Assembly (NCBI GenBank): GCA_934122215.1 | Contig: CAKOWF010000032.1 | Span: forward strand, 1 to 12,279 | From: an uncultured Bacilli bacterium | GTDB taxonomy: Bacteria > Bacillota_I > Bacilli_A > RF39 > UBA660 | Direction of reading: 5' to 3' | Length of the DNA: 12,279 nucleotides | Shown here: piece by piece, positions 1 through 6,690 of the stretch | How positions within the stretch are numbered: position 1 is the first letter of the stretch | How the letters are laid out: every line of letters begins with the position of its first letter | Program-made: the position numbers and the translations under genes | The notes under the pieces: generated by a model | What the model saw: only the letters and a program-made list of their open reading frames with translations | Told to the model about the DNA's origin: nothing | Database searches by the model: none

Positions 1-19
1 TTAATTCTTGTTTTTCCAT
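1..19 (-). CDS. 5' end of an unidentified gene (partial)
   Basis: Only the first six codons are inside the window (M-E-K-Q-E-L). The start is supported by a perfect AGGAGG at 27-32, seven bases upstream of the ATG at 19-17, and by a promoter just upstream. An in-frame ATG at 40-38 would add seven residues, but it lies upstream of the ribosome binding site and next to the probable transcription start, so it is unlikely to be used. Nothing can be said about function. The gene is separated from the tail-fibre-like gene by a terminator, so it begins its own transcription unit. Confidence 0.6.
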
Positions 20-26
20 TTTGTAG

Positions 27-70
27 CCTCCTATCTTCATAATTATATCATTTTTTATTATTATTTTCTA
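27..70 (-). promoter_or_regulatory. Promoter and ribosome binding site of the edge gene
   Basis: On the minus strand a perfect TATAAT (47-42) preceded by TGA (extended -10 context) stands 17 bases from TAGAAA (70-65; 4 of 6 consensus matches). It is followed by AGGAGG at 32-27. The implied leader is only about 15-20 bases. Confidence 0.6.
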
Positions 71-98
71 CTATATTACTAAATAAAATAAAAGACAT

Positions 99-136
99 AA
101 AAAAAATCAAGAACTAATCATCTAAGTTCTTGATTT
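99..136 (-). terminator. Rho-independent terminator of the tail-fibre-like gene
   Basis: A perfect 12-bp inverted repeat (104-115 with 125-136) has a 9-base loop. On the minus strand it is followed by a run of eight T (106-99). It lies 59 bases after the stop codon of the gene ending at 196. Confidence 0.85.
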
Positions 137-195
137 ATTATATAATTGTAAAATTTAGGTAAATATATTGTTAAATATATATCAAATTTATATGG

Positions 196-984
196 TTATG
201 CTAGTCTAATTATACCATTTGCAATTCTAGACCATCTTTGACCATATCCACTTGTTCCTCCACCACTTATAATATAAAATCCTAACTTATAATTTCCTTT
301 ATAACTAGATACATCAATTAATCTTACATTATAATGAATTTGATTTGTAATGGTAACTAATGTATTATTTGAATCAAATAAGCATAATCCCCATCCACCA
401 AGCTTAATAGAACTCTCTTTTGCATTCCATCCACTAACTGATAAAGAAAATACTGATATTGTATTATAACTAGTTAAATCATAAGTCTGAAGTGATGAAA
501 AATATGTTGTATTTGAAGCATTTGTCGAATTATTTGATCCTGATTGAGCATAGGTTGCATAAATACCGCCGCCTCCACCACTATTTGATTTTGAATGTAA
601 AGCAAATGCTGTATTATTCATATCTACATTAATAGGTGTTGCTGATGTAGATGATGTTTGTTCTAAGGCATCTATTCTTTTAGTATTATTGTTTGCTATT
701 GTAAGTAAACTATCAATATTATTATTTGCTTCTGTTAATGCTGTTTTAAGTGCATAATTTTTTAAACTATTTTGTATTGTTGTTAATAGGTTTCTTGTTT
801 CTGTTATTGCTGTTGTATTACTTTCTATACTTTTTCTTAATTCAGCTAACTTACTATCTACTTCTGCTTTTGTATATACTTCTGTTGTTGCATCTAATTC
901 ATAATTTCTATTGTTTATACTTGTTTTAGTAATTAATGGTAATATTAATAACAAGCAAAAAATTGGTATAACTATTTTTTTCAT
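196..984 (-). CDS. Secreted coiled-coil, phage tail-fibre-like protein
   Basis: 262 residues; specific function not recognised. The start is the second ATG (984), because AAAGGAG lies just upstream of it and downstream of the alternative ATG at 1005. An N-terminal basic-hydrophobic segment (MKKIVIPIFCLLLILPLI) looks like a signal peptide or membrane anchor. Residues about 36-110 are polar and heptad-like and contain YTKAEVDSKL, a pattern common in the stalks of phage tail fibres and other trimeric adhesins. A five-glycine tract (about 136-140) leads into a beta-rich, Ser/Thr/Gly/Asn-rich C-terminal domain ending in GIIRLA. Inference: an elongated surface-displayed or released fibre, possibly an adhesin descended from a phage protein. 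No other phage gene is visible. It is monocistronic, with a terminator downstream and the trxA terminator upstream. Confidence 0.75.
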   Translation of the reverse strand: MKKIVIPIFCLLLILPLITKTSINNRNYELDATTEVYTKAEVDSKLAELRKSIESNTTAITETRNLLTTIQNSLKNYALKTALTEANNNIDSLLTIANNNTKRIDALEQTSSTSATPINVDMNNTAFALHSKSNSGGGGGIYATYAQSGSNNSTNASNTTYFSSLQTYDLTSYNTISVFSLSVSGWNAKESSIKLGGWGLCLFDSNNTLVTITNQIHYNVRLIDVSSYKGNYKLGFYIISGGGTSGYGQRWSRIANGIIRLA

Positions 985-1015
985 ATTATCTCCTTTCAGT
1001 ACCATCTATTCTTAT

Positions 1016-1021
1016 ATTATA
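1016..1021 (-). promoter_or_regulatory. Probable -10 element of the tail-fibre-like gene
   Basis: TATAAT on the minus strand at 1021-1016, in the gap after the trxA terminator. The best -35-like element (TTGAAA, 1047-1042) is 20 bases away, or 17 from an overlapping TAATAT (1024-1019), so the exact promoter is uncertain. Confidence 0.35.
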
Positions 1022-1026
1022 TTATC

Positions 1027-1052
1027 AAAAAAACAAATCTTTTTCAAGACTT
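1027..1052 (-). terminator. Rho-independent terminator of trxA, overlapping its stop codon
   Basis: Minus strand: AAGTCTT (1052-1046), GAAA tetraloop (1045-1042), AAGATTT (1041-1035; one G-U pair), then G and seven T (1033-1027). The stem begins inside the TAA stop of trxA (1053-1051). Confidence 0.7.
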
Positions 1053-1353
1053 ATTTTATCCATTCAATTATTTCTTCTTTAGATTGAAAACCAATTTTTT
1101 TATCCTTAATTTGTCCATTTTCCATTAATATAAGTGTCGGAATAGACATAACACCAAATTGTTTAGCTAAGCTTTGGCATTCATCGACATCAACCTTGAT
1201 TATTTTAGTATCACTTCTATCACTAGATATTTCTTCTAATATAGGTGATAACATTTTACAAGGTCCACACCAAGTAGCAAAAAAATCTACTAATATCTTT
1301 CCATTACTTATTAATTCATTAAAATTTGATTCATCTGCATGTATTATTTCCAT
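1051..1353 (-). CDS. trxA: Thioredoxin
   Basis: 100 residues, the usual length of a thioredoxin. It is a cytoplasmic dithiol-disulfide oxidoreductase that keeps protein cysteines reduced and supplies electrons to reductases. The active site WCGPC is at residues 28-32, the buried Asp at 23 (VDFFATWCGPC) and the cis-proline at 72 (SIPT); all key residues are present. The start is supported by GAGGAG at 1366-1361 with a 7-base spacer. That ribosome binding site lies inside the last codons of cvpA, whose stop is two bases before this ATG, so translation is probably coupled. Transcription ends at the hairpin that overlaps the stop. In many Bacilli trxA lies near cvpA, polX and mutS2, and this pair looks like a compact version of that neighbourhood. 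Confidence 0.95.
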   Translation of the reverse strand: MEIIHADESNFNELISNGKILVDFFATWCGPCKMLSPILEEISSDRSDTKIIKVDVDECQSLAKQFGVMSIPTLILMENGQIKDKKIGFQSKEEIIEWIK

Positions 1354-1355
1354 TA

Positions 1356-2072
1356 TTATTCTCCTCTATATTTATTTAAAATTGTATCAACATCATCTAT
1401 TTTTAATTTATCTTGTTCAATTAGTTTATCAACTGATTCAACAGTTATAACATCATACTTTAGAAATAAATCTAAAGTTTCTTTATTAAATTCTAATGCA
1501 TTATCAGTATTTTCATATTTATTTTTTAATTCACCAAATTCTGTTAAAGCATTCATCGTTGGTTCGATAAAATTGGATAATATTGGAGTATTATTTAATA
1601 TATTATTTCTATATTTTGATTGGTTTATTATATCAATATTAAATACCGGAAATGATAATATATATAATACTATAAAAATCCAAATATAATTTTCAATTAT
1701 TCCTACTATGGCACCAGCAATTTTAGATGGAATACTTAATATAATTGTCATTTTAAGTATTTTTTCAAATATATTAGTAACAATAGTTAATATTTTAAAA
1801 ATAATCGTTAAAATTAAAGCCATAAATAGAAAAGCTATCAATTCATATAAAGCAATATTTAAAACTGTTACTCCTTTTAATATACCACCAAATTTAAAGA
1901 ATGGTAAATGTTCATACAAGAATATTGAAACAGGATTTTTAAACATAAAAGCTAGTATTATAATAGCAAAAAAACTAACTAAAGATACTAATTGTCTTGT
2001 AAAACCCCTTTTAAAACCAATTATCGCACCTGATAAAATAAATAAAATAATTATAAAATCAATTATATTCAT
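1356..2072 (-). CDS. cvpA: CvpA family membrane protein
   Basis: 238 residues. Predicted membrane segments lie at about 3-20, 29-45, 68-93 and 118-143, followed by a hydrophilic, probably cytoplasmic C-terminal tail rich in Asp, Glu and Lys. The N-terminal pattern (MNIIDF, then GxxxGFKRGFTRQLVSLVS) is typical of the CvpA family, first named for colicin V production; its molecular role in Gram-positive bacteria is unclear but is linked to the envelope. The start at 2072 is preferred to the ATG at 2078 because GAGGAG (2085-2080) is 7 bases away from the former and only 1 base from the latter. It is followed directly by trxA. A TATAAT at 2097-2092 could serve as the -10 of this two-gene unit, but the -35 is poor. 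Confidence 0.85.
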   Translation of the reverse strand: MNIIDFIIILFILSGAIIGFKRGFTRQLVSLVSFFAIIILAFMFKNPVSIFLYEHLPFFKFGGILKGVTVLNIALYELIAFLFMALILTIIFKILTIVTNIFEKILKMTIILSIPSKIAGAIVGIIENYIWIFIVLYILSFPVFNIDIINQSKYRNNILNNTPILSNFIEPTMNALTEFGELKNKYENTDNALEFNKETLDLFLKYDVITVESVDKLIEQDKLKIDDVDTILNKYRGE

Positions 2073-2091
2073 AAACATTCTCCTCTATTTA

Positions 2092-2097
2092 ATTATA
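2092..2097 (-). promoter_or_regulatory. Possible -10 element of cvpA-trxA
   Basis: TATAAT on the minus strand, 20 bases upstream of the cvpA start and downstream of the spoIVB terminator. No convincing -35 is seen at 16-18 bases. The location between a terminator and a ribosome binding site is the main support. Confidence 0.35.
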
Positions 2098-2126
2098 TTA
2101 CAACAATAGAAAAAAAGAAAGTTTTT

Positions 2127-2150
2127 TTTAAAAGAGCACTTATGTGCTCT
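2127..2150 (-). terminator. Rho-independent terminator of spoIVB, overlapping its stop codon
   Basis: Minus strand: AGAGCAC (2150-2144), loop ATAA, GTGCTCT (2139-2133), then a short T run before an A tract. The 7-bp stem contains the last sense codons, and the TAA stop (2142-2140) falls in the loop and stem. The U tract is short, so it may be leaky into cvpA-trxA. Confidence 0.6.
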
Positions 2151-3117
2151 CTAATTCTTCTAGCATATTAGTAATAAATATACCATAACCTCTTTTAGGA
2201 TTATCTACTACCACATAATTTACAGCACCTATAATGTAGTCACCTTGTATCATAGTAGAACCACTCATTCCTTGTACAACACCACCAGTTTTAGATAATA
2301 ATTCATTATCTGTTATTTCAAATAATATGTTTTTATTTTCATCTTTTTTGTTTAATTTTAAAATATTAATATTGTATTCTTTGACATCTGTTCCATCTAT
2401 AACTGTTAATATTTTCGCATTACCAAGTTCTATATCTTCTGGTGTTGCTACTTTATATGCTTGTTTAACAGGAATTTCTTTAGTATAATTTCCAAATATT
2501 CCAACATGGGTATTTTTTAAAATATTACCTTTGATGTCATCACTATAAAATAGTGCATTTTTACTACCAGGCACACCATTACTACTTCTATCTATTTTAG
2601 TGACGCTTGAAGAAAAAATAGTTCCTTTTTTTACTTCTAACATTAATCCTGTATTCTGTTCAGTAATTTCATGTCCCAGTGCACCAAATTTTTTAGTTGT
2701 TGGATCAATAAATGACAAGGTACCTATTCCAGTAACGGAATCTTTAACATAAAGTCCTGTTTTAATAACACCATCACTATTTTGTAATTTTAATGTTGTT
2801 TTATAATTTTTATTATTTCTTTTATATTCAATTACAAGTTCATTATTAGTATTATTGTTAATTAATTCTACCATTTCATCTATTGTGGAAATATCTTTAT
2901 TATCAACATTTGTGATAATATCTCCTTGTTTAATTCCTGCTTCAGTAGCTGGATAGATACCATTAATATCATATATACCAGCTACTATAACACCGTTTGT
3001 TTTAATGCCAATTCCAATATTTTCACCACCTGGTATTAAAGTACTAGGATATGCTAGTATAGGTAATGGTATTAAAAATAATGCTAAAAGAATGCCTTGA
3101 AGATATTTTTTTATCAT
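2140..3117 (-). CDS. spoIVB: SpoIVB-family serine peptidase (S55) with PDZ domain
   Basis: 325 residues. In Bacillus, SpoIVB is secreted from the forespore into the intermembrane space, where it cleaves SpoIVFA and so triggers SpoIVFB processing of pro-sigmaK. Here an N-terminal membrane/signal segment (about 6-22) is followed by LIPGGENIGIGI, a PDZ domain (about 48-110, with AGIKQGDIITNV) and the S55 domain. The catalytic residues are all present: His149 in GALGHEI, Asp270 in ITDNELL and Ser285 in GMSGS. The Asp-Ser spacing of 15 equals that of the Bacillus enzyme as I recall it. The protein is about 100 residues shorter than the Bacillus homologue (~425), mainly at the N-terminus. The start at 3117 has AGGAG at 3131-3127 with 9 bases; the ATG at 3126 abuts that site. 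It is not next to recN or spo0A as in Bacillus. The gene name follows the family; a sporulation role is inferred. Confidence 0.88.
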   Translation of the reverse strand: MIKKYLQGILLALFLIPLPILAYPSTLIPGGENIGIGIKTNGVIVAGIYDINGIYPATEAGIKQGDIITNVDNKDISTIDEMVELINNNTNNELVIEYKRNNKNYKTTLKLQNSDGVIKTGLYVKDSVTGIGTLSFIDPTTKKFGALGHEITEQNTGLMLEVKKGTIFSSSVTKIDRSSNGVPGSKNALFYSDDIKGNILKNTHVGIFGNYTKEIPVKQAYKVATPEDIELGNAKILTVIDGTDVKEYNINILKLNKKDENKNILFEITDNELLSKTGGVVQGMSGSTMIQGDYIIGAVNYVVVDNPKRGYGIFITNMLEELEST

Positions 3118-3180
3118 CTTAAACATCTCCTATTCTGGCAGACTACATTTATATTATTATCATATTACTATTATTTATAC

Positions 3181-3207
3181 AAAAAAATAAATCAATAAGA
3201 TTTATTT
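3181..3207 (-). terminator. Rho-independent terminator of the zinc-ribbon gene, overlapping its stop codon
   Basis: A perfect 9-bp stem (3207-3199 with 3193-3185), 5-base loop, then a T run on the minus strand (3187-3181). The TAA stop at 3204-3202 is inside the stem. The stem is AT-rich, so stability is modest. Confidence 0.7.
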
Positions 3208-3573
3208 CATTTCTATTATTCCATATTCAGTTTCACACAAGTTTGTTTCACTATTCCATTTACCGCCATAATTTTCACAAGTTTTATAGTTATTATTAAT
3301 TCTTTCACTTTTAGAAAATTGAATTATTTTTGGCAAATATGAATAAGAATATATTACAATAATCAAAATTATAATTAATAATTCACCAATAATTATATGT
3401 TTTTTATAATTATTAATAAATCCTTCTATTTGACTACTTGTTTCTTTAATTGAAGATACTTCTTTTTCTTTTAATCTTTGATCAATTATATTTTTAGTTA
3501 TACCACAATATATACAACTTGTTGATTTTGCTGATATTTGTTTACCACAATTTGGGCATTTTATATAATTCAT
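3202..3573 (-). CDS. Zinc-ribbon, single-pass membrane protein
   Basis: 123 residues, function unknown. The N-terminus is a four-cysteine zinc ribbon (C6-P-N-C9 and C20-I-Y-C23) of the kind found in many small regulatory or membrane proteins. It is followed by a polar linker, one membrane segment (about 58-78) and a short C-terminal domain with two cysteines (C99 and C113) around GGKWNSETN. The cysteine-flanked GG-W pattern resembles small exported tails in which the pair forms a disulfide. If the ribbon is cytoplasmic, as expected from zinc binding, the tail is outside. The start is supported by AGGTGAT just upstream, matching the anti-Shine-Dalgarno sequence. It probably reads through from the 228-residue gene, with an additional promoter of its own overlapping that gene's stop. 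Confidence 0.8.
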   Translation of the reverse strand: MNYIKCPNCGKQISAKSTSCIYCGITKNIIDQRLKEKEVSSIKETSSQIEGFINNYKKHIIIGELLIIILIIVIYSYSYLPKIIQFSKSERINNNYKTCENYGGKWNSETNLCETEYGIIEMK

Positions 3574-3589
3574 ACTATCACCTATAATT

Positions 3590-3617
3590 ATTATACAATA
3601 TATTTTTTTATTTACAA
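3590..3617 (-). promoter_or_regulatory. Possible promoter of the zinc-ribbon gene
   Basis: TATAAT (3595-3590) with TTGTAA (3617-3612; 4 of 6 matches) 16 bases upstream. The -35 overlaps the stop codon of the preceding gene. Confidence 0.45.
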
Positions 3618-4295
3618 ATTATTTTTCTTTTCATATATTTCATATGGATTTTTAATTTTTGATTCTGAATTATATCCTTGAAATTTTCTTTTTTGAATCG
3701 AAATTTCATAATCATTAATCCAAAAATAGATATTTCTTAATAGTTCATAACTTAAAAGATTAGAATATACTGCTTTTTTTAATTCATCTATTTTTGATGT
3801 AGTTGAAAAATCTTTCCATCCTGTTGGAACACTTAATATTAGATAATCTTTCAATAATTTTGGAAATTTAGGATTTACATAAAATGTTGCTTGTAAAACT
3901 TCTAAAGCTTTATTATCTTTTTTAAAAAAATCAATTATTTCAAAACGTAGCTTTTTCTGTTCATAAGTTTCTGATATTTTTGTTGAATTAATTCCATATT
4001 TTCTCTTTTCACATATTTCTTTTGAAAATAATTTAAAATTATAATTATCATAAATAATTCTTTCTGATATTTTTTTACCATTAGGTTTATATATACCTAA
4101 ATATCCATTACTTGAACTAATAATTGATTTATTTTTTAAATATTGAATTAAACTATTCTCATCATCAAATTTAGTCGTTAATAAATCAATAAAACATATT
4201 TCTACATTTTCTTCATTTTCATTTTTTCCTATTAACGATATTATTTCTTGTTTATTTGTATCATAATTATTAAATATCAATCTATATTTTTTCAT
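3612..4295 (-). CDS. Hypothetical protein, 228 residues
   Basis: No family recognised. The protein is soluble, rich in Lys, Ile, Asn and Tyr, with no signal peptide, membrane segment or clear catalytic motif. The N-terminal half looks alpha/beta (KKYRLIFNNY, EICFIDLL, GYLGIYKPNGKKI) and the C-terminal half mostly helical, with two aromatic-rich stretches (LSVPTGWKDFSTTSKI and LLRNIYFWINDYEI). The start at 4295 is chosen because the strong promoter directly upstream places the transcription start near 4308. Upstream in-frame ATGs at 4328 and 4310 therefore fall in or at the promoter. The ribosome binding site is weak (GGTG, 9 bases from the ATG), suggesting low translation or a near-leaderless start. 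No terminator follows, so it is probably cotranscribed with the zinc-ribbon gene. Confidence 0.75.
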   Translation of the reverse strand: MKKYRLIFNNYDTNKQEIISLIGKNENEENVEICFIDLLTTKFDDENSLIQYLKNKSIISSSNGYLGIYKPNGKKISERIIYDNYNFKLFSKEICEKRKYGINSTKISETYEQKKLRFEIIDFFKKDNKALEVLQATFYVNPKFPKLLKDYLILSVPTGWKDFSTTSKIDELKKAVYSNLLSYELLRNIYFWINDYEISIQKRKFQGYNSESKIKNPYEIYEKKNNL

Positions 4296-4314
4296 ACTAA
4301 CTAACACCATCTTA

Positions 4315-4344
4315 ATTATACATAACAATTATTTATACTGTCAA
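4315..4344 (-). promoter_or_regulatory. Strong sigma-A-type promoter of the 228-residue gene
   Basis: Perfect TTGACA (4344-4339), 18-base spacer ending in TG, and perfect TATAAT (4320-4315) on the minus strand. The -35 is inside the last codons of clpC. It is the closest match to consensus seen in the window and fixes the start of the downstream gene. Confidence 0.8.
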
Positions 4345-6630
4345 CTTAATGGTTTTAATAGTAACAGAAGAATTATTATTAATGATTTCATCAATAATTT
4401 GATTATCTAATCTATCTTTAATTATTTTATCTATTTTTCTTGCTCCCATTAATTCATAATCAGATTCATCACATATTTCATTAATTACATTAGGACTAAT
4501 ATTTACATTTATATTTTTATTTTTATATTTTGTTTTTAATTTTTTAATTTTATTTTTAATAATATTTTTGATTTGTTCCTCACTTAAATTATCAAATTGT
4601 ACTATATTATCAATTCTACCTATTAATGATACATCTAAATATTCCTTTAATTTAGATATAATATCATCATTTTTTTGATTAAATCCTACTTGAATTTCAT
4701 TACTACCTATATTTGATGTCATAATAATAACAACATGATCAAACCTAATTTCTCTACCACTACTATCTATTATTTTTGAATCTTCTAATATTTGTAAAAA
4801 TAAATTTAAAATACTTGGATTAGTTTTTTCAATTTCATCTAATATCAAAACAGTATATGGTTTATTTCTAATCTGTTCAAATAAATTAGTATAATCATTA
4901 TATCCTACATATCCTGGAGGAGCTCCTAATAATTTACTTACTGAATGAGCTTCTGAATATTCACTCATATCTAATTTAATAACATTATCTTTTCCTACTA
5001 AAAATTCACCAAAATCTTTAGCTAAAGAAGTTTTCCCTATTCCACTTCCTCCTACAAATAATAATGAATAACACCCATCTTTTAAACCTAATTTTATTCT
5101 TTTTGCTATATTTTTAAGTTCATTTATAGCTTTATCTTGACCAATTACGTTATCTTTTAATTTCTTTTCTAATTTTTCTATACTATTTTCATCATTATCT
5201 AGTATTTCGTAAATTGGTATTTTTGTCTTAGCATGAATTACTTCAGCAATATCATCTTTTGTTACTTTTTCTTTTATTTCATTGTGTAGTTTTAATTCCA
5301 AATTATTTATTTTATCTTCTAATATATTTTCTTCTTCTTTTAATTTATAAGCTTCCTTAAAGTGATTTGAAACTATCGCTTCATTTTTTTCTTTTAAGAT
5401 TTTATCATGTTCTAATAACAATTGATTATATTTTTTTAAGTCTTTTTTTTCTTTTAAACTTGCTTTTGCACATACTTCATCTAACACATCAATACTTCTA
5501 TCTGGTTCATACCTATCATATATATATTTACTTGATAAATCAATTATTAAATTTATAATATCATCATCTAATTCTACAAAATGATATTTTTCATATATTG
5601 GTTTTAATTTGAGTAATATATTTTTTACTTGTTTATTATCAGGAGCATTTACTTCTACTTTTTGAAATCTTCTTTCTAAAGCTCCATCTTTTTCAATAAA
5701 TTTTTTATATTCACTTATAGTAGTTGCTCCAATACATCTTAATTTTCCTCTAGCTAATGCAGGTTTAAAAATATTCGATGCATCTATTGCTCCTTCTGCT
5801 CCTCCAGCACCTACTAAAGTATGAATTTCATCTATAAATAAAATAATATCATCATTTTCTTCTACTTCTTTTAATATTTTTTTTATTCTTTCTTCAAATT
5901 CTCCTCTATATTTTGTTCCAGCTACAGTACTTGCCATATCTAGACTTATAATTCTTTTATTTTGTAGAGATAATGGAACTTCTTTATTAACAATTCTTCT
6001 ACTCAATTCCTCTACTAGTGCTGTTTTACCTACTCCAGCTTCACCTATCAAAATAGGGTTGTTTTTTGTTCTTCTAGATAATATTTCTAATATTCTATTT
6101 ATTTCTTCTTCTCTTCCCACAACTGGATCTAATAAATTATCTTTAGCTTTTTCAGTTAAATTTTCACCTATTTCATCTAGTGTTAGTTTTTTATTTTTGC
6201 CTTTTTTAGGAATAATTTTTGATGCAAATTCATTATATAATTCATCTACATCTATATCCATTCCTATTAGTATTCTAATAGCTACTCCTTCACCTTCTTC
6301 AAGTAAACTAGAAAATAAATGTTCTACTGTAATATCTTCGCTTTTTTCTTTAGCATCACATTCAGCATTTTCTAATACTTTTTTTAATAATGGAGTGTAT
6401 AAAAACCAATGACTTTCTACAGTTCCTATACCTATTATGTTTATTATTTCTTCTTTAAACTTTTTATAATCTAAATTTAATTTTTTTAAATATTTACTTA
6501 TTTGATTATCATTTTTTAATATAGCAAGCAATAAATGTTCACTTCCTACATATGGATGTTTTAATTCTTTCATTTCTTGTTTTGCTGAAACTAATATTTT
6601 TCTAGCCTCTTCACTATAATTACCAAACAT
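4333..6630 (-). CDS. clpC: ClpC-type AAA+ protease unfoldase
   Basis: 765 residues (typical ClpC about 810). It unfolds substrates with ATP and feeds them to ClpP in the cytoplasm. Two Clp N-repeats occupy about 1-140. AAA-1 has Walker A GEAGVGKT (196-203) and Walker B ILFIDE (263-268). A short middle region with a UVR-like helix pair follows (about 424-450), not the long coiled coil of ClpB. AAA-2 has Walker A GGSGIGKT (527-534) and Walker B VLILDE (594-599). The loop after the second sensor carries VGF (648-650), the tripeptide type that docks on ClpP, so it should be a protease partner rather than a disaggregase. The start at 6630 is set by GGAAAGGAAG at 6645-6636; upstream in-frame codons lie in the probable promoter. 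CtsR, McsA and McsB genes are not adjacent, and no CtsR heptad repeat or CIRCE element is seen upstream. Confidence 0.92.
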   Translation of the reverse strand: MFGNYSEEARKILVSAKQEMKELKHPYVGSEHLLLAILKNDNQISKYLKKLNLDYKKFKEEIINIIGIGTVESHWFLYTPLLKKVLENAECDAKEKSEDITVEHLFSSLLEEGEGVAIRILIGMDIDVDELYNEFASKIIPKKGKNKKLTLDEIGENLTEKAKDNLLDPVVGREEEINRILEILSRRTKNNPILIGEAGVGKTALVEELSRRIVNKEVPLSLQNKRIISLDMASTVAGTKYRGEFEERIKKILKEVEENDDIILFIDEIHTLVGAGGAEGAIDASNIFKPALARGKLRCIGATTISEYKKFIEKDGALERRFQKVEVNAPDNKQVKNILLKLKPIYEKYHFVELDDDIINLIIDLSSKYIYDRYEPDRSIDVLDEVCAKASLKEKKDLKKYNQLLLEHDKILKEKNEAIVSNHFKEAYKLKEEENILEDKINNLELKLHNEIKEKVTKDDIAEVIHAKTKIPIYEILDNDENSIEKLEKKLKDNVIGQDKAINELKNIAKRIKLGLKDGCYSLLFVGGSGIGKTSLAKDFGEFLVGKDNVIKLDMSEYSEAHSVSKLLGAPPGYVGYNDYTNLFEQIRNKPYTVLILDEIEKTNPSILNLFLQILEDSKIIDSSGREIRFDHVVIIMTSNIGSNEIQVGFNQKNDDIISKLKEYLDVSLIGRIDNIVQFDNLSEEQIKNIIKNKIKKLKTKYKNKNINVNISPNVINEICDESDYELMGARKIDKIIKDRLDNQIIDEIINNNSSVTIKTIKLTV

Positions 6631-6651
6631 ATTATCTTCCTTTCCATAATA

Positions 6652-6684
6652 ATTATATAAATTTAAAATAATAAATAATGTCAA
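6652..6684 (-). promoter_or_regulatory. Possible promoter of clpC
   Basis: Perfect TTGACA (6684-6679) is followed by TATATA (6659-6654, spacer 19) overlapping TATAAT (6657-6652, spacer 21). Both spacers are longer than ideal. It lies entirely in the gap between the two genes. Confidence 0.45.
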
Positions 6685-6690
6685 AAAAAA

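Noticed and set aside
1708..2109. 133-codon plus-strand open frame over cvpA
   Set aside because: Shadow of the cvpA coding sequence with no start signals or recognisable protein.
4333..6630. Calling the AAA+ protein ClpB
   Set aside because: The long coiled-coil middle domain of ClpB is missing, and a UVR-like short middle region and a VGF ClpP-docking loop are present.
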